A stretch of 64,000 bases of DNA from Sphingomonas sp. BT-65 (GCF_026107375.2 NZ_JAPCIA010000001.1:682001-746000); one strand, 5' to 3'. Positions 20,901 to 30,639 are shown, counted from the first letter of the stretch. Notes: generated by a model not told the origin, from the sequence alone. Numbers and translations: made by a program.

Positions 20901-21450
20901 TGCCCTCGACCTCGTCGAGCCGCCGGACGATCTCGATATAGAGCCGGTCGCCGAACAAAGCCTGCAGCCGGTCGGCATAGGCGAGCGCAGCGCTGTCCTG
21001 CTCCTCCGCGAACAGGCGGGCGAGCGCGCCTTCCTTGCCCGCGGTGAGCGCGATCACCCCGTCGGAGCGGCCCTCTAGATCGGAAAAGAGGACGTGCGCG
21101 TCCTTCTCGATCGGGCGTTCGAGATGCGCGCGCGACACCAGCTCGCACAGATTCTCGTAGCCGCGCTGGTCCTGCGCGAACAGCGCCAGCCAATCGAGCG
21201 GCGGCTCGACGCCGTCGGGCATGTCGGGCCGCGCCACGCTGAGCAGCGTGCCGACGATCGGCTGCACGCCCGCCTTCTTCGCCGCATCGCCGAACGGCAT
21301 TGCCGCGTAAAGCCCGTTGCGGTCGCACAGCGCCGCCGCCGGAAAGCCAAGCTCGCGCGCCCGCGCCGCGATCGCCTTGGGCTCGATCGCGCCCTCCAGC
21401 ATCGTGTAGGCGGAGAAGATGCGCAGGGGGACGAAGCCGGAATGGGGCAT
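17968..21450 (-). CDS. dnaE: DNA polymerase III, alpha subunit
   Basis: This is the replicative polymerase, 1160 residues, the normal length for DnaE1. The N-terminal PHP domain starts FVPLRIFSAYTMLEGA. The polymerase palm is marked by GPGRGSGAGSVVAW and PDFDIDFCETRR, the latter giving two of the catalytic aspartates. A helix-hairpin-helix region (LAGLKGVGEKAMELL) and a C-terminal OB fold (ARTIVSLNDIEI... onward) follow. The protein is complete, with both ends conserved. An uncoupled gene position, with neither dnaE operon partners nor imuAB nearby, supports the housekeeping copy rather than the error-prone DnaE2. Confidence 0.96.
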   Translation of the reverse strand: MPHSGFVPLRIFSAYTMLEGAIEPKAIAARARELGFPAAALCDRNGLYAAMPFGDAAKKAGVQPIVGTLLSVARPDMPDGVEPPLDWLALFAQDQRGYENLCELVSRAHLERPIEKDAHVLFSDLEGRSDGVIALTAGKEGALARLFAEEQDSAALAYADRLQALFGDRLYIEIVRRLDEVEGKAEPKLLDLAYDRGIPIVATNPACYAEPNFHEAHDAMLCIAGSAYVASDERARSSPDAWMKPAAEMKRLFDDLPEAIANTLVVAQRCAYAAPKRKPILPSLAGDLEGEAAQLREDARAGLEARLEKAGITDPERRREYFERLAFETDIIIQMGFPGYFLIVADFIKWAKNNGIPVGPGRGSGAGSVVAWSLTITDLDPLELGLLFERFLNPERVSMPDFDIDFCETRRGEVIRYVQAKYGRNQVAQIITFGTMKARAVLKDTGRVLQMSYGQVDRLAKLVPNHPTDPWTLPRSLNGVSEFKAEYDGDEGVRHLIDLAMRLEGLPRHSSTHAAGVVIGDRPLAELVPLYRDPRSDMPVTQFDMKYVEGAGLVKFDFLGLKTLSVLQKAVELLAARNIEIDLATLGWDDPAVYELLQRGDTVGVFQLESEGMRRTLTAVRPTNFGDIIALVSLYRPGPMDNIPMFGRRKQGQEPIEYPHPLLEGILQETYGIFVYQEQVMQAAQILAGYSLGGADLLRRAMGKKIKAEMDAQRALFVEGCAKVNAIPEAKANELFDLIDKFAGYGFNKSHAAAYALLAYHTAWLKAHYPHEFYAASMCFELGQTEKLAVFVEDMKRLGVPCLPPDINASEAEFSVEAVEDGFAVRYALAGLKGVGEKAMELLVEERHAKGRFQSLDDFARRVDPRLLNKRQVEALAGAGGFDSIAPDRPGVHAAAETILAVAQRTHENRTSGQGGLFGEAEPVGAAIQLPKSAHWTLGQRIEAEKDSFGFFFSAHPLDRYQHLARLHSARTIVSLNDIEIAEGGRAGATIAALIEDARWRTSARGKRYLMATLSDASGTVPCTCFDDLTAKDMEDASRTGGCGILTLELDRRAGEDSARVTVRKVQLFEGMAKDVRLTLRVAVNDSSVLPMIARLLEDARGGRCEVILDAPLPGGGEAELVLGRNFRLDGELAARIEALPGVVTAELKPTEQPRLALAS

Positions 21451-21629
21451 GACGCCAACCTAAGGACCGGAGGCAGAAATGGCCAGCCGGGGGCCCGGCT
21501 TACCCACAGCTTTCATCATGCCGTGGCATGGCTCGGGCGGCGCGACCATTAACGTCGGATTCGGTCTTTTCCGCTGTCGACTTGTTGGAAACAGATCGCT
21601 CTGATGCCGCCGCAGCAAGGAGGGTGGTC

Positions 21630-23150
21630 ATGGCAGTCTACAACGGAACGAGCGGCAACGATTGGTACGGCGGCACCGCCGGATCCGATTCGATCTACGG
21701 CTTCGGCGGCGCCGACAACCTGCTCGGCGGGGACGGCGCCGACTATATCGATGGCGGCGACGGCAACGACAATGTCCTCGACTTCGACAGCATGGGCCCC
21801 GACCTTTATTCGGACACGCTCAGCGGCGGCGGCGGCAACGATTTCATCTACGGCGGATATCTGGACAATATCTATGGCGGCTCGGGGACCGATACCCTGA
21901 TCATCCGCCTCGACTATGCCCCCAGCGGGATCGTGTTCGATTTCACCGCGCTGTGGACCGGGGCCACCTACACGCTCGCCGGCGCGACGATCCAGGGCAT
22001 GGAGAAGCTGCAATATTGCGTCGGCAGCGCCTATAGCGACATCCTGACGACGGGCACGCCGGCGGGACAGATCGCCGAGATCCGCGGCCTCGGCGGCAGC
22101 GATCTGCTCACCGGCGGCGCCGGCACCGACTATCTCGCCGGTTATAGCGGGGTCGGTCCCTATGGAGTGGGCTACGACACCAGCTACGACGAACTTTATG
22201 GCTTGGGCGGAAATGACTTCCTGTCCTGCGGAATCGGCGACTATGTCGACGGCGGAAGCGGGACCGACCGGCTCAGCCTCGATCTGAATACGAGCAGCAC
22301 CGGGGTCACGATCGATTTCACCACCCTGGTGACGAGCGGTAGTGACACGATCCTCGGCAGCACCTTCATCAGCCTTGAAGACATCGGCTACATAATGGGG
22401 TCGAGCGGCGACGACACCATCTACGCGTGGGCCGATCCGACCGCGACATTTCTCTATGGCCGCGACGGCAACGACACGCTGATCACCGGCAACGGCAACG
22501 ACGTCCTCGATGGCGGCACCGGCGCGGATGCGCTCTACGGCGGCGGCGGCGACGACGAATATCGTGTCGATAATCTCGGCGACACCGTCGTCGAGAATGG
22601 CGGCCGGGACACGGTCGTCACGACAATCTCGCTCACCCTGGCGAACGATGTCGAGATCCTGAATCTCGACTATAGTGCCGGCGCGATCGACGGCACCGGC
22701 AACGGCCTCGCCAATATCATCAACGCCAACAGCTCGGCCAACGTCCTGAACGGCGCGGGCGGCGACGACTGGTTGAGCGGTCAGGACGGCGACGACGTAC
22801 TGATCGGCGGTACCGGTCGGGACGAGTTGATCGGCGGCAGCGGCGCCGACCGGTATGTGTTCGACGATGGCGATATGGCCAGCACCAGCTGGGGCACCAC
22901 CGATCGCATCTTCGGCTTCAACAGTGCGCAAGGCGACCGCATCGACTTGTCCCGAATCGATGCGATTGCGGGCGGGGCGGACGACGCCTTCAGCTTCATC
23001 GGCACCGCGGCGTTCAGCGGGGTGGCGGGCCAGCTGCGCTACGACACCGGCGGGGTGATCTATGGCGACCTCAACGGCGACGGCCTCGCCGATTTCGCGA
23101 TCGGCTACAACACGGCGGTGACGCTGACGGGGACCGACTTCTTTCTGTGA
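21630..23150 (+). CDS. RTX-type calcium-binding repeat protein, probably type I secreted
   Basis: AAGGAGG at 21617-21623 decides the ATG at 21630, giving 506 residues. The protein has no N-terminal signal peptide. It is built of hemolysin-type nonapeptides such as GGDGADYID, GGGGNDFIY, GRDGNDTLI, GNGNDVLDG and GGGGDDEYR in about five clusters separated by beta-rich spacers. The last 120 residues resemble the serralysin C-terminal domain and end in TGTDFFL, the hydrophobic tail used as a type I secretion signal. No protease or lipase active site was seen, so it may be a structural, surface or biofilm protein. No ABC/HlyD secretion genes are near; secretion would depend on machinery elsewhere. 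Confidence 0.88.
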   Translation: MAVYNGTSGNDWYGGTAGSDSIYGFGGADNLLGGDGADYIDGGDGNDNVLDFDSMGPDLYSDTLSGGGGNDFIYGGYLDNIYGGSGTDTLIIRLDYAPSGIVFDFTALWTGATYTLAGATIQGMEKLQYCVGSAYSDILTTGTPAGQIAEIRGLGGSDLLTGGAGTDYLAGYSGVGPYGVGYDTSYDELYGLGGNDFLSCGIGDYVDGGSGTDRLSLDLNTSSTGVTIDFTTLVTSGSDTILGSTFISLEDIGYIMGSSGDDTIYAWADPTATFLYGRDGNDTLITGNGNDVLDGGTGADALYGGGGDDEYRVDNLGDTVVENGGRDTVVTTISLTLANDVEILNLDYSAGAIDGTGNGLANIINANSSANVLNGAGGDDWLSGQDGDDVLIGGTGRDELIGGSGADRYVFDDGDMASTSWGTTDRIFGFNSAQGDRIDLSRIDAIAGGADDAFSFIGTAAFSGVAGQLRYDTGGVIYGDLNGDGLADFAIGYNTAVTLTGTDFFL

Positions 23151-23157
23151 CGGATGC

Positions 23158-23186
23158 GGGAGCCGGTCGCGGCCGGCTCCCGTTTT
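23158..23186 (+). terminator. Rho-independent terminator after the RTX gene
   Basis: A perfect 9-base-pair stem GGGAGCCGG / CCGGCTCCC with loop TCGCGG is followed by GTTTT. It starts 8 bases after the RTX stop codon. Confidence 0.85.
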
Positions 23187-23193
23187 CCGATCC

Positions 23194-23672
<479 letters not shown>

Positions 23673-23673
<1 letters not shown>

Positions 23674-24269
23674 CAGCGCGCGAACTTGCCGGCCATGCCG
23701 ATGATGTCGTCGAGCGGGTTGCCGTCGCCGTCGAGGTCGATGAGCTTGCCGAGGCCGCCGAGCCCGCCGCCCGCCGGTGCCGCGGCGCCGCCACCCCCGC
23801 CGAGGATGCTGCCGAGCAGCCCGCCAAGGCCGCCGAGCCCACCGCCCGCGCCTGCCTGGCCGCCTTGCCCGCCCTGCTTGGCGAGATAGCCCGCCACCAG
23901 CATCGCGAGGATCGGCAGCATCTTCTTGAGCAGTCCGGAATCGAGCCCGGTCTGCGCCGAGGCCTGGCCGGCGACGGTGCGGCTGACGTCCTTCGATCCG
24001 AAGATCTGCCCGAGCACGTCGTTGCCCTGATCGACCGGCGTCGGCTGCGCGCCCAGCACCGCGTCGAGCAGGCCGCCGCCGCCGAGCTGACCGAGCAGCC
24101 CGCCCAACCCCTCGAGGCCGCCGCTGGCCTGCGCCTGCTTCTTGAAGCCGCCGAGGATCGCGGGCAGCAGCGCGTCGGCGCCGGTCTTCGCCACTTCGGG
24201 CGACACGCCCAGATCCTTCGCCATCGATTCGATGCCGCCCGCCTGGGCGAGGATGTCGGTGAGATTCAT
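23673..24269 (-). CDS. DUF937-domain protein
   Basis: The 198-residue protein begins with the helical DUF937/YidB-like part (MNLTDILAQAGGIESMAKDL, PEVAKTGADALLPAILGGF). Long glycine-rich runs follow (GGLEGLGGLLGQLGGGGLLD; GGLGGLGGLLGSILGGGGG) with a hydrophobic stretch KMLPILAMLVAGYLA between them. The C-terminus, LGKLIDLDGDGNPLDDIIG, looks like a calcium-binding EF-hand-like or dockerin-like loop. The function is unknown. It precedes and is coupled to the peroxidase gene. Confidence 0.8.
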
Positions 24270-24368
24270 GCGCTTTTCTCCTCAGGGTCGGGAATGGACG
24301 AGGATTGGCCGTGAACCACTATAGCACCCCAGCGCCGCGCCGCGAGCCATTCCCGCGCCGACGCCGCG

Positions 24369-24902
24369 TCATTCGGACCCGGCGCGCCCCTTCTTCGCGG
24401 GGCGATAGGTGAAGTCGAAGCTCGGCGTCCAGGTTGCGCCCTTGTCGCTCGAATTCTCGCCCAGCTGCCGCACCGACCCGTCCGGGTTGCGGCGATAGGT
24501 CATCCGCGTCAGCGCGCCGTTGGCGGCGAAGCCGGTGCCGGTCAGCACCATCGCCTTGCCGTCGAACGCGCCGCGGAACTCCGCCCAACTCGCCGATGAA
24601 TCGGTCCAGAGCTGGCGCCATTCCTTCGCGCCCGCAACATAGGTATTGAGGCTGCCGCCGTCATTGCCATTGAGCGGCATCCAGTTCTCGCGGATCGCGC
24701 AGCCATTGTAGAGCTTCTCGATCCGGCTGTGCGCGACCAGCTTGTCGCCGCCGGTGGGATAGACGTCCCACTCGCCCACCCAGAAATCGAATTGCGCGAA
24801 CTCGGGCGCGGTGCAAGCGGGTGGCGAGGCGGCCGGCGACGCGGTTTGCGCCGATGCGGGGATCGAGAGAAGCATCGTCCCCAGGACCATCATGCCACGC
24901 AT
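24369..24902 (-). CDS. Periplasmic protein with FWVGEWDV motif, unknown function
   Basis: The 177-residue product has a signal peptide (MMVLGTMLLSIPASAQ). The mature protein contains FDFWVGEWDVYP, the hallmark of a small family of beta-rich exported proteins (DUF1579-like) of unknown role, and later WRQLWTDSSASWAEFRG. Two cysteines (in PPACTAPEF and NGCAIREN) could pair. It lies 18 bases downstream of the signal peptidase gene on the same strand. Confidence 0.75.
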   Translation of the reverse strand: MRGMMVLGTMLLSIPASAQTASPAASPPACTAPEFAQFDFWVGEWDVYPTGGDKLVAHSRIEKLYNGCAIRENWMPLNGNDGGSLNTYVAGAKEWRQLWTDSSASWAEFRGAFDGKAMVLTGTGFAANGALTRMTYRRNPDGSVRQLGENSSDKGATWTPSFDFTYRPAKKGRAGSE

Positions 24903-24919
24903 CCTCGCCTCCTCTGGCT

Positions 24920-25524
24920 TCAGCCCTCCACATCCTCCGGCTGTATGGTGCCGTATACATCGTCGAACGCGACCATGCCCCCGCCCATACTCCCCGCCGT
25001 CGCCGGGAATCGGCTGTCCATCGAATTGTCGCGGTTGTCGCCGAGCAGGAAGAGCCTGCCCGGCGGCACCATCACCGCCGCCATCTCGTCGCCCGGCGTC
25101 GCGCCCTGATCCAGCACCTGGTGCGCCGCGATTTCGCCGGGCAATTGCTCGGAACGGATCGCGGCCGCCTCTCCCTCGATCTCAATCCTTCCGGCATCGG
25201 TCTGGGGCACCGGCTTCCCGTTGAGGAGGACAAGCCCGCCACGCATCTCGACCCGGTCGCCGGGCAAGCCGACCACGCGCTTGATCCACATCGTGTCGCC
25301 GACCGCAAAGGCGATCACGTCACCGCGTTGCAGTTTCGAAGCCGGCCTGGGCCACGCGGTCAGCCGCTGACCCTCCCGGATGGTCGGCGCCATATTCTCT
25401 GATGCCGCGCGCAAGAACTTCCATGGCGGCCAGCCCGCATCACCTCGGGCGATCGTGACCGCGCCATAGGACGCCACGCCCAGCACCGCGGCGCCCGCGA
25501 GCCCGGCGGGAACGGCCCACCATT

Positions 25525-25528
<4 letters not shown>
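24920..25528 (-). CDS. lepB: Signal peptidase I
   Basis: This membrane-anchored serine protease removes signal peptides from exported proteins. An N-terminal hydrophobic helix (residues about 4-26) is followed by the catalytic Ser43 in SENMAPTI and Lys83 in [11 protein letters not shown]. The box [11 protein letters not shown] closes the fold. The serine motif reads SENM where most proteins have SGSM or SxSM. At 202 residues it is short, with a single anchor, so it may be a second peptidase rather than the main LepB, which usually sits with rnc. The ATG overlaps the lolD stop (TGAATG region), so the gene follows the lol genes in one transcript. Confidence 0.88.
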
Positions 25529-26191
<663 letters not shown>

Positions 26192-26199
<8 letters not shown>

Positions 26200-27442
26200 A
26201 GCGCAGCACCTGAACCGGATCGGTGCTCGCCGCCTTGAAGGCAGGGTAGAGCGTGGCGAGGAAGCTGAACACCAGCGCCATCAGCGCGATCCCCGCCACC
26301 TCGACCGGATCGGTCTTGGCGGGCAGCTCGGTGAGGTAGCGCATCGACGGGTCCCAGATTTGCTGCCCGGTGACGAAGCCGAGGAAACCCAGCACGCCCT
26401 GGCGGAAATAGAGCAGGATGAACCCCAGGATCAGCCCGGCGAGGATGCCGAGCGAGCCGATCACGGTGCCGACGGTCACGAAGATCTTGATGAGCCCGCT
26501 GCGCGTCGCGCCCATCGTGCGCAGGATCGCGATGTCGCGCGTCTTGGCACGCACCAGCATGATCAGCGAGGACAGGATGTTGAACACCGCGACCAGGATC
26601 AGGATCGAGAGTACGGTGAAGGTGACGAGCCGGTCTACCGCCAGCGCCTCGAACAGGGTCGCGTTGAGCGTGCGCCAGTCGGTGAGCTGGCCTGAGCCCG
26701 CCACCTGCTGCGCGAGCGGGCGAAGGATGTCGCCGACCTTGTCAGGATTGTTCGTGTCGATCTCGACCATCCCCACCGTGTCGCCCATCAGCAGCAGCGT
26801 CTGCGCGTCCTGCATCGGCATCACGACGAAGGCCTTGTCGTAATCATAGACGCCGACCTCGAAGATCGCGGCGACGCGGTAGGAGACGATGCGCGGCACC
26901 GTGCCGAACGGGCTGGTCAGCCCCTGCGGGCTGAGCAGCGAGACGCTGCTGCCGGGCGAGGCGCCGAGCGACTGCGCCAGCCGCGATCCGATCGCGATGC
27001 ACTCGCAGCCCGGCGTGAGCCGCTTCAGGTCGCCGATCAGGACATTCTTGTTGAGCGTCGGATTGGCGCGGATGTCGGCGACGTTCATGCCGCGCACCAG
27101 CACGCCCTCGACCCGGCCCTGGAAGCTCGCCATCAGCGGCTGCTCGATCAGCGGAGTGGCGCTGGTGACGCCGGGGGTCTTGCGCGCCTGTTCGACGATC
27201 TCGCGCCAGTCGCGTAGCTGCCCGCCATAGCCCTGCACCACGGCGTGGCCGTTGAGCCCGGTGATCTTGTCGAACAGCTCGGCGCGGAAGCCGTTCATCA
27301 CGCTCATCACGATCACCAGCGCGGCGACGCCGAGCATCACCGCGATCAGGCTGATCGACGCGACCAGGAAGATGAACGCCTCCCCCCGCCCGGGCAGAAG
27401 GTAGCGGCGGGCGATCATCCGCTCATATCGGGAAAGCAACAT
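26192..27442 (-). CDS. Lipoprotein-releasing ABC transporter permease (LolC/E family)
   Basis: The 416-residue protein has one N-terminal transmembrane helix (about residues 22-50, [20 protein letters not shown]), a periplasmic domain of about 220 residues and three C-terminal helices (around 270-300, 318-350 and 375-400). Segments such as [13 protein letters not shown] and [16 protein letters not shown] are typical of LolC/LolE. Only one permease gene is seen beside lolD, as in alphaproteobacteria where a single protein is thought to act as a homodimer. Confidence 0.93.
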
Positions 27443-27543
27443 ATGGAGGGGTTGTTAGGGCCGCGCGAGGGTGGGCGCAATCCGCCCTGTTGCCAAATAA
27501 ACACAGGATGAACGCAAAGCGTTGCGGGTGACGTCATAGCCCC

Positions 27544-27570
27544 GTGACAAGCGGCCGAGGCCATCCTAGC
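27544..27570 (+). promoter_or_regulatory. Candidate promoter of a stable RNA
   Basis: GTGACA (27544-27549), 15 bases, then CCTAGC (27565-27570). The arrangement resembles the candidate promoter in front of the tRNA-Lys gene (TTGCAA, 15 bases, GCTAGG). It points away from lolC/E toward the structured segment that follows. Confidence 0.3.
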
Positions 27571-27576
27571 ACGTCC

Positions 27577-27724
27577 CTACGAAGCGCAGGCAATGGCCGT
27601 GGTTCGGGGAGGCTCCTTCGCCCCGTCTTTCTCGAAAGGCGCGTGGGCAGAGGTGGCCACAAGGGGGCTGACGAGGCATCGTCACGCAGGCGCCCGGGCT
27701 GGAAACGGCCCGGGCGTTTCCGCG
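27577..27724 (+). ncRNA. Candidate structured small RNA, unidentified
   Basis: There is no convincing open frame here, but hairpins follow one another. They are CGGGG / CCCCG (27605-27609 with 27621-27625), CTTT-CTCG-AAAG (27627-27638), TGACGA-GGCA-TCGTCA (27669-27684), and a final CGCCCGGGC / GCCCGGGCG stem (27691-27716) followed by TTTCC. The last stem overlaps an alternative one, GGAAACG / CGTTTCC (27701-27721). TGGCC near 27595 could pair with GGCCA near 27656 to close a multi-branched fold. It does not contain the conserved loops of SRP RNA, RNase P or tmRNA that I know. The 5' end and the whole call are inference. Confidence 0.4.
27691..27719 (+). terminator. Terminator-like hairpin at the end of the candidate small RNA
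   Basis: A perfect 9-base-pair stem CGCCCGGGC / GCCCGGGCG with an 8-base loop is followed by TTT. The T run is short. Confidence 0.5.
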
Positions 27725-27755
27725 TTTGTAGCCCATCGCTAGACGAGATCGTGAA

Positions 27756-27901
27756 ACCTGTTGGCTCTGGATTTGGGCCAGACGGAACCGAAAAGTGTGA
27801 TTTGCGAGCACCGGAGCGCAGCGTACTTCAGTACGTGAGCACCGGAGCACAGCAAATCGCGCTTTGCAGGCCCGTATGGCCCAAATCCAGAGCCAACAGG
27901 T
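27756..27901. repeat. Long palindromic repeat, family D, with 25-base perfect arms
   Basis: The left arm 27756-27780 (ACCTGTTGGCTCTGGATTTG...) and right arm 27877-27901 are exact reverse complements over 25 bases. The interior carries GAGCACCGGAGC twice (near 27806 and 27837) around GCGTACTTCAGTACGTG. The whole could form a cruciform or a long RNA hairpin. It lies between the candidate small RNA and the 3' end of the receptor gene. Confidence 0.85.
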
Positions 27902-28007
27902 CGGGGAGGAGCCGCAGGAGCCTGGTTGCGGCCCCTCCCCTGGCATCTGTCGTCCGCGCTGGCCTGTTGCTGTTCAATCGCGGCGGCAGATACGTCTCTT
28001 GTCGGGG

Positions 28008-30476
28008 CTAGAAGCTCAGCCCCACGGTCACGCCATAAGTGCGCGGGTCGCCGACATTGCCGGAGATCAGGCCGGTGTTGCCCGGGGTGGTCGCCAGCAC
28101 GTCGAAATATTGCTCGTCGAACGCGTTGCGCACCCAGCCGAAGATGTTCAACCCCTCGTCGGTGCGGAAGCCGAGGCGGAAGTTGGCCAGCGTGTAGCCG
28201 TCGATATCGGTGTAGATCGAGCGCGAGGCGTTGGACGAGAATTTGGACCGCGAGTTCGCGTCCACGCCCAGATAGACCTCGCCATCCTTGCCGAAGATCT
28301 TCGCGGGCACGTTGTATTCCGCGCCGTAGGAGAAGGCCCAGTTGGAGATGCCGGGCAGCCACTGGCCGGAGATGTCGCACACAACCGGGCTCGGCGCCCC
28401 CGGCACGCCCGGCGCGCCGACCGGATTCGCCGCGGTTGGAGCCGGGCCGCCCGACAGTTCGGGCGGGCACGGCGCGTTGGTGAACTCGACATATTCATGG
28501 TCGGTATAGGCGCCGTTGACATAGAGGTTGAGCCGCTCGCTCGGGCGGATCGAGAAGTCCGCCTCGATCCCGCGCACGCGCACCTCGCCGGCATTGGCGA
28601 GATAGCCGCGCAGCGTGGTGTTCTGCCCGTCGTTCACCAGCGCCTGGTAATCCTTGATGATCGTCCAGAAGCCGGTGATGTTGAAGGTCGCCTTGCGGTC
28701 CCAGAACTGGGTCTTGGCGCCGATCTCGAAGTGATCGACCTTCTCGGGATCGACCTGGGCGAGCTGAGTCTGCGCGACGCCCGCCACCACCGGCACGCCG
28801 TTCAAGTTGAGGCCGCCCGATTTGAAGGTGTGGGCATAGGTCGCATAGAGCAGCACGTCACGCGACGGCTTGTACGACGCGGTAAGGTCGTAGGAGACGT
28901 TCCACGCGCGATAGGCCTCGTCCTCGAACGCCTGCGGCTGGAGCGCGGTGCGCTGCTCCACCTGGCGCGGGGTGCCGCCGGTCGCCGGGACCAGGTTGCC
29001 CTGCCCGTCGCGCACGATCGAGATATAGCTGCCGACCTTGTCGTCATAATTGACGCGGATGCCCGGCGAGAGCGTGATCTCGTCGGTCACGTTCCAGTTG
29101 AGCTTGCCGAACAGCGCGCCGCTGAAGTTCTTGAGGCGGATGTCGTTCTCGGCGGTCAGCCCGTCGAGCACGGTCGGGTCGTTCGACAATGCATTGCTCG
29201 GGTTGATCAGCCAGCGGCTTGCCGCCGGGCCCTGCCGCTGCGTGCCGGTGGTGTGGATGTCCTGGTAGAAGGCGAAGGCGCCGATCACATAGTCGAACCC
29301 TTTGCCCTCGCCGGCAAAACGGAATTCCTGGGTGAACTGGTCCTGCCGCGTCGGGTTCTGCGACAGCGTGGTGATCGGGAGACCCGTGAAGTCGCGGTCG
29401 TTCGCCGGCAGCCAGTCCCAGAAGCGCCACGCCGTCACCGAGGTCAGCGTGCCCGGCCCGACATCCCACTCGGCGCGCAGCGAGACGCCGCCCAGCGTGT
29501 TCCGGGCGTTGAGATCGGCGTCGAGGTCGGTCAGCCGGTCGAACGGATTGGTGCTCGGCGGGGCATAGCCGAACGCCGCAGTCAGCGCCGGATATTGCCG
29601 GTTCGCGGCGCGCTGGGTCGGCCCGTATTTCACATAGATCTGGGCGCAGCATTCGGGATTCTGGCGACTATAGTCGGCGCTCAGCGTCAGGTTGAGATTG
29701 TCGGTCGCACGCCACAGCAGCGCGCCGCGCAGGCCGATATTGTCCTGCTCGTTGACATAGTTGCCGGTGGCGACGTTGAACACGGTGCCGCGCCGGCTGG
29801 TCGCCGCGACGCCGAGGCGCACCGCGACGTCCTTGCCCAGCGGGCCGGAGATCGAGGCCTTGGCCTGCTTGAACTCGAGATTGCCGACCGACAGCTCGGC
29901 GCGCCCCTCGAAGTTGAAGCTCGGCGCCTTGCTGGTGATGTTGATCGCGCCGGCGACGGTGTTCTTGCCGTAGAGCGTACCCTGCGGCCCGCGCAGCGTC
30001 TCGATCTGCGCGACGTCGAGGAAGTCGAGCGTCGCGACCGCCACGCGGCTCAGATACACCTGGTCGATATAGACGCCGACCCCTTGGTCGATGCCGTCGT
30101 TGGTGAGGCCGAGCGGCGCGCCGAGGCCGCGGATGTTGACCGACGAGTTGCGCGGGTTGGTCGAGTAGAATTGCAGCGTCGGCTGAAGCTGCGCGAGGCG
30201 CGCGACGTTGAAGCTGCCGGTGTTGTCGAGCTCCTTCACGCCGACCACGCTGATCGGGATCGGCACGTCCTGCACCTGCTCCTCGCGGCGGCGCGCGGTG
30301 ACGACGATGTCGGCCGACGCCGAGCTTCGCTGCACGTCCTCGGGATCGCGCTGAGTCTCGCCCGGCACCGTCGGGCGCTGGGCTTCCTGCACGGTTACGT
30401 CCGGCGGCGTCTCCTGCGCGAGCGCGGCGGGCGATGCGCCGGCGAGCAGCAGCATTGAAAGTGTGTTCAGGCTCAC
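28008..30476 (-). CDS. TonB-dependent outer-membrane receptor
   Basis: The protein imports an unknown ligand across the outer membrane with energy from TonB-ExbBD. A signal peptide (VSLNTLSMLLLAGASPAALAQ) precedes the TonB-box-like ADIVVTARRR, the plug domain (PISVVGVKELDN... to TLRGPQGTLYGKNTVAGAINI) and a barrel that ends ...TYGVTVGLSF with a terminal Phe. The GTG at 30476 was chosen because AAGGGGAG lies upstream and the signal peptide then starts correctly; the protein has 822 residues. Two adjacent cysteines (ECCAQIY) in the barrel are unusual. No substrate-specific enzyme genes are nearby. The style resembles the large receptor families of sphingomonads that take up aromatics, siderophores or glycans. 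Confidence 0.93.
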   Translation of the reverse strand: MSLNTLSMLLLAGASPAALAQETPPDVTVQEAQRPTVPGETQRDPEDVQRSSASADIVVTARRREEQVQDVPIPISVVGVKELDNTGSFNVARLAQLQPTLQFYSTNPRNSSVNIRGLGAPLGLTNDGIDQGVGVYIDQVYLSRVAVATLDFLDVAQIETLRGPQGTLYGKNTVAGAINITSKAPSFNFEGRAELSVGNLEFKQAKASISGPLGKDVAVRLGVAATSRRGTVFNVATGNYVNEQDNIGLRGALLWRATDNLNLTLSADYSRQNPECCAQIYVKYGPTQRAANRQYPALTAAFGYAPPSTNPFDRLTDLDADLNARNTLGGVSLRAEWDVGPGTLTSVTAWRFWDWLPANDRDFTGLPITTLSQNPTRQDQFTQEFRFAGEGKGFDYVIGAFAFYQDIHTTGTQRQGPAASRWLINPSNALSNDPTVLDGLTAENDIRLKNFSGALFGKLNWNVTDEITLSPGIRVNYDDKVGSYISIVRDGQGNLVPATGGTPRQVEQRTALQPQAFEDEAYRAWNVSYDLTASYKPSRDVLLYATYAHTFKSGGLNLNGVPVVAGVAQTQLAQVDPEKVDHFEIGAKTQFWDRKATFNITGFWTIIKDYQALVNDGQNTTLRGYLANAGEVRVRGIEADFSIRPSERLNLYVNGAYTDHEYVEFTNAPCPPELSGGPAPTAANPVGAPGVPGAPSPVVCDISGQWLPGISNWAFSYGAEYNVPAKIFGKDGEVYLGVDANSRSKFSSNASRSIYTDIDGYTLANFRLGFRTDEGLNIFGWVRNAFDEQYFDVLATTPGNTGLISGNVGDPRTYGVTVGLSF

Positions 30477-30603
30477 TTTGATGGCTCCCCTTGTGGTGTC
30501 CCAGGCAAACTCCACTAAGTTGATAGGTTTTAGCTACAAAGCGATTCTATTCCTATCTGATTGATGGGCTTTACATCGCGATCCAGGCACAGTTCGTCGC
30601 GCC

Positions 30604-30631
30604 CTTGAAACCGCCGGACGGCACCCCAGAT
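30604..30631 (+). promoter_or_regulatory. Heat-shock sigma-32 (RpoH) promoter of hsp20
   Basis: CTTGAAA (30604-30610), a 13-base spacer, then CCCCAGAT (30624-30631). This matches the RpoH consensus CTTGAAA - 11 to 16 bases - CCCCATnT with one mismatch. The position, about 100 bases before the hsp20 start, fits the ROSE leader that follows. Confidence 0.8.
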
Positions 30632-30639
30632 CAGCGCAG

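Noticed and set aside
18547..21078. An 843-codon plus-strand frame opposite dnaE
   Set aside because: Antisense to DNA polymerase III; amino acid composition is Arg/Gly/Asp-skewed as in shadow frames.
21630..23150. Regular short repeats considered as a CRISPR array
   Set aside because: The repeats are in-frame RTX nonapeptide codons, not identical DNA repeats with unique spacers.
27577..27724. Identification of the structured segment as SRP RNA, 6S RNA or a riboswitch
   Set aside because: The SRP GGAA-tetraloop region, RNase P and tmRNA motifs and the known riboswitch cores that I can recall are absent; left as unidentified.
27544..28011. A 155-codon plus-strand frame across the candidate RNA and palindrome D
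   Set aside because: Half of it is translation of the inverted repeat; no start signal and no homology recognised.
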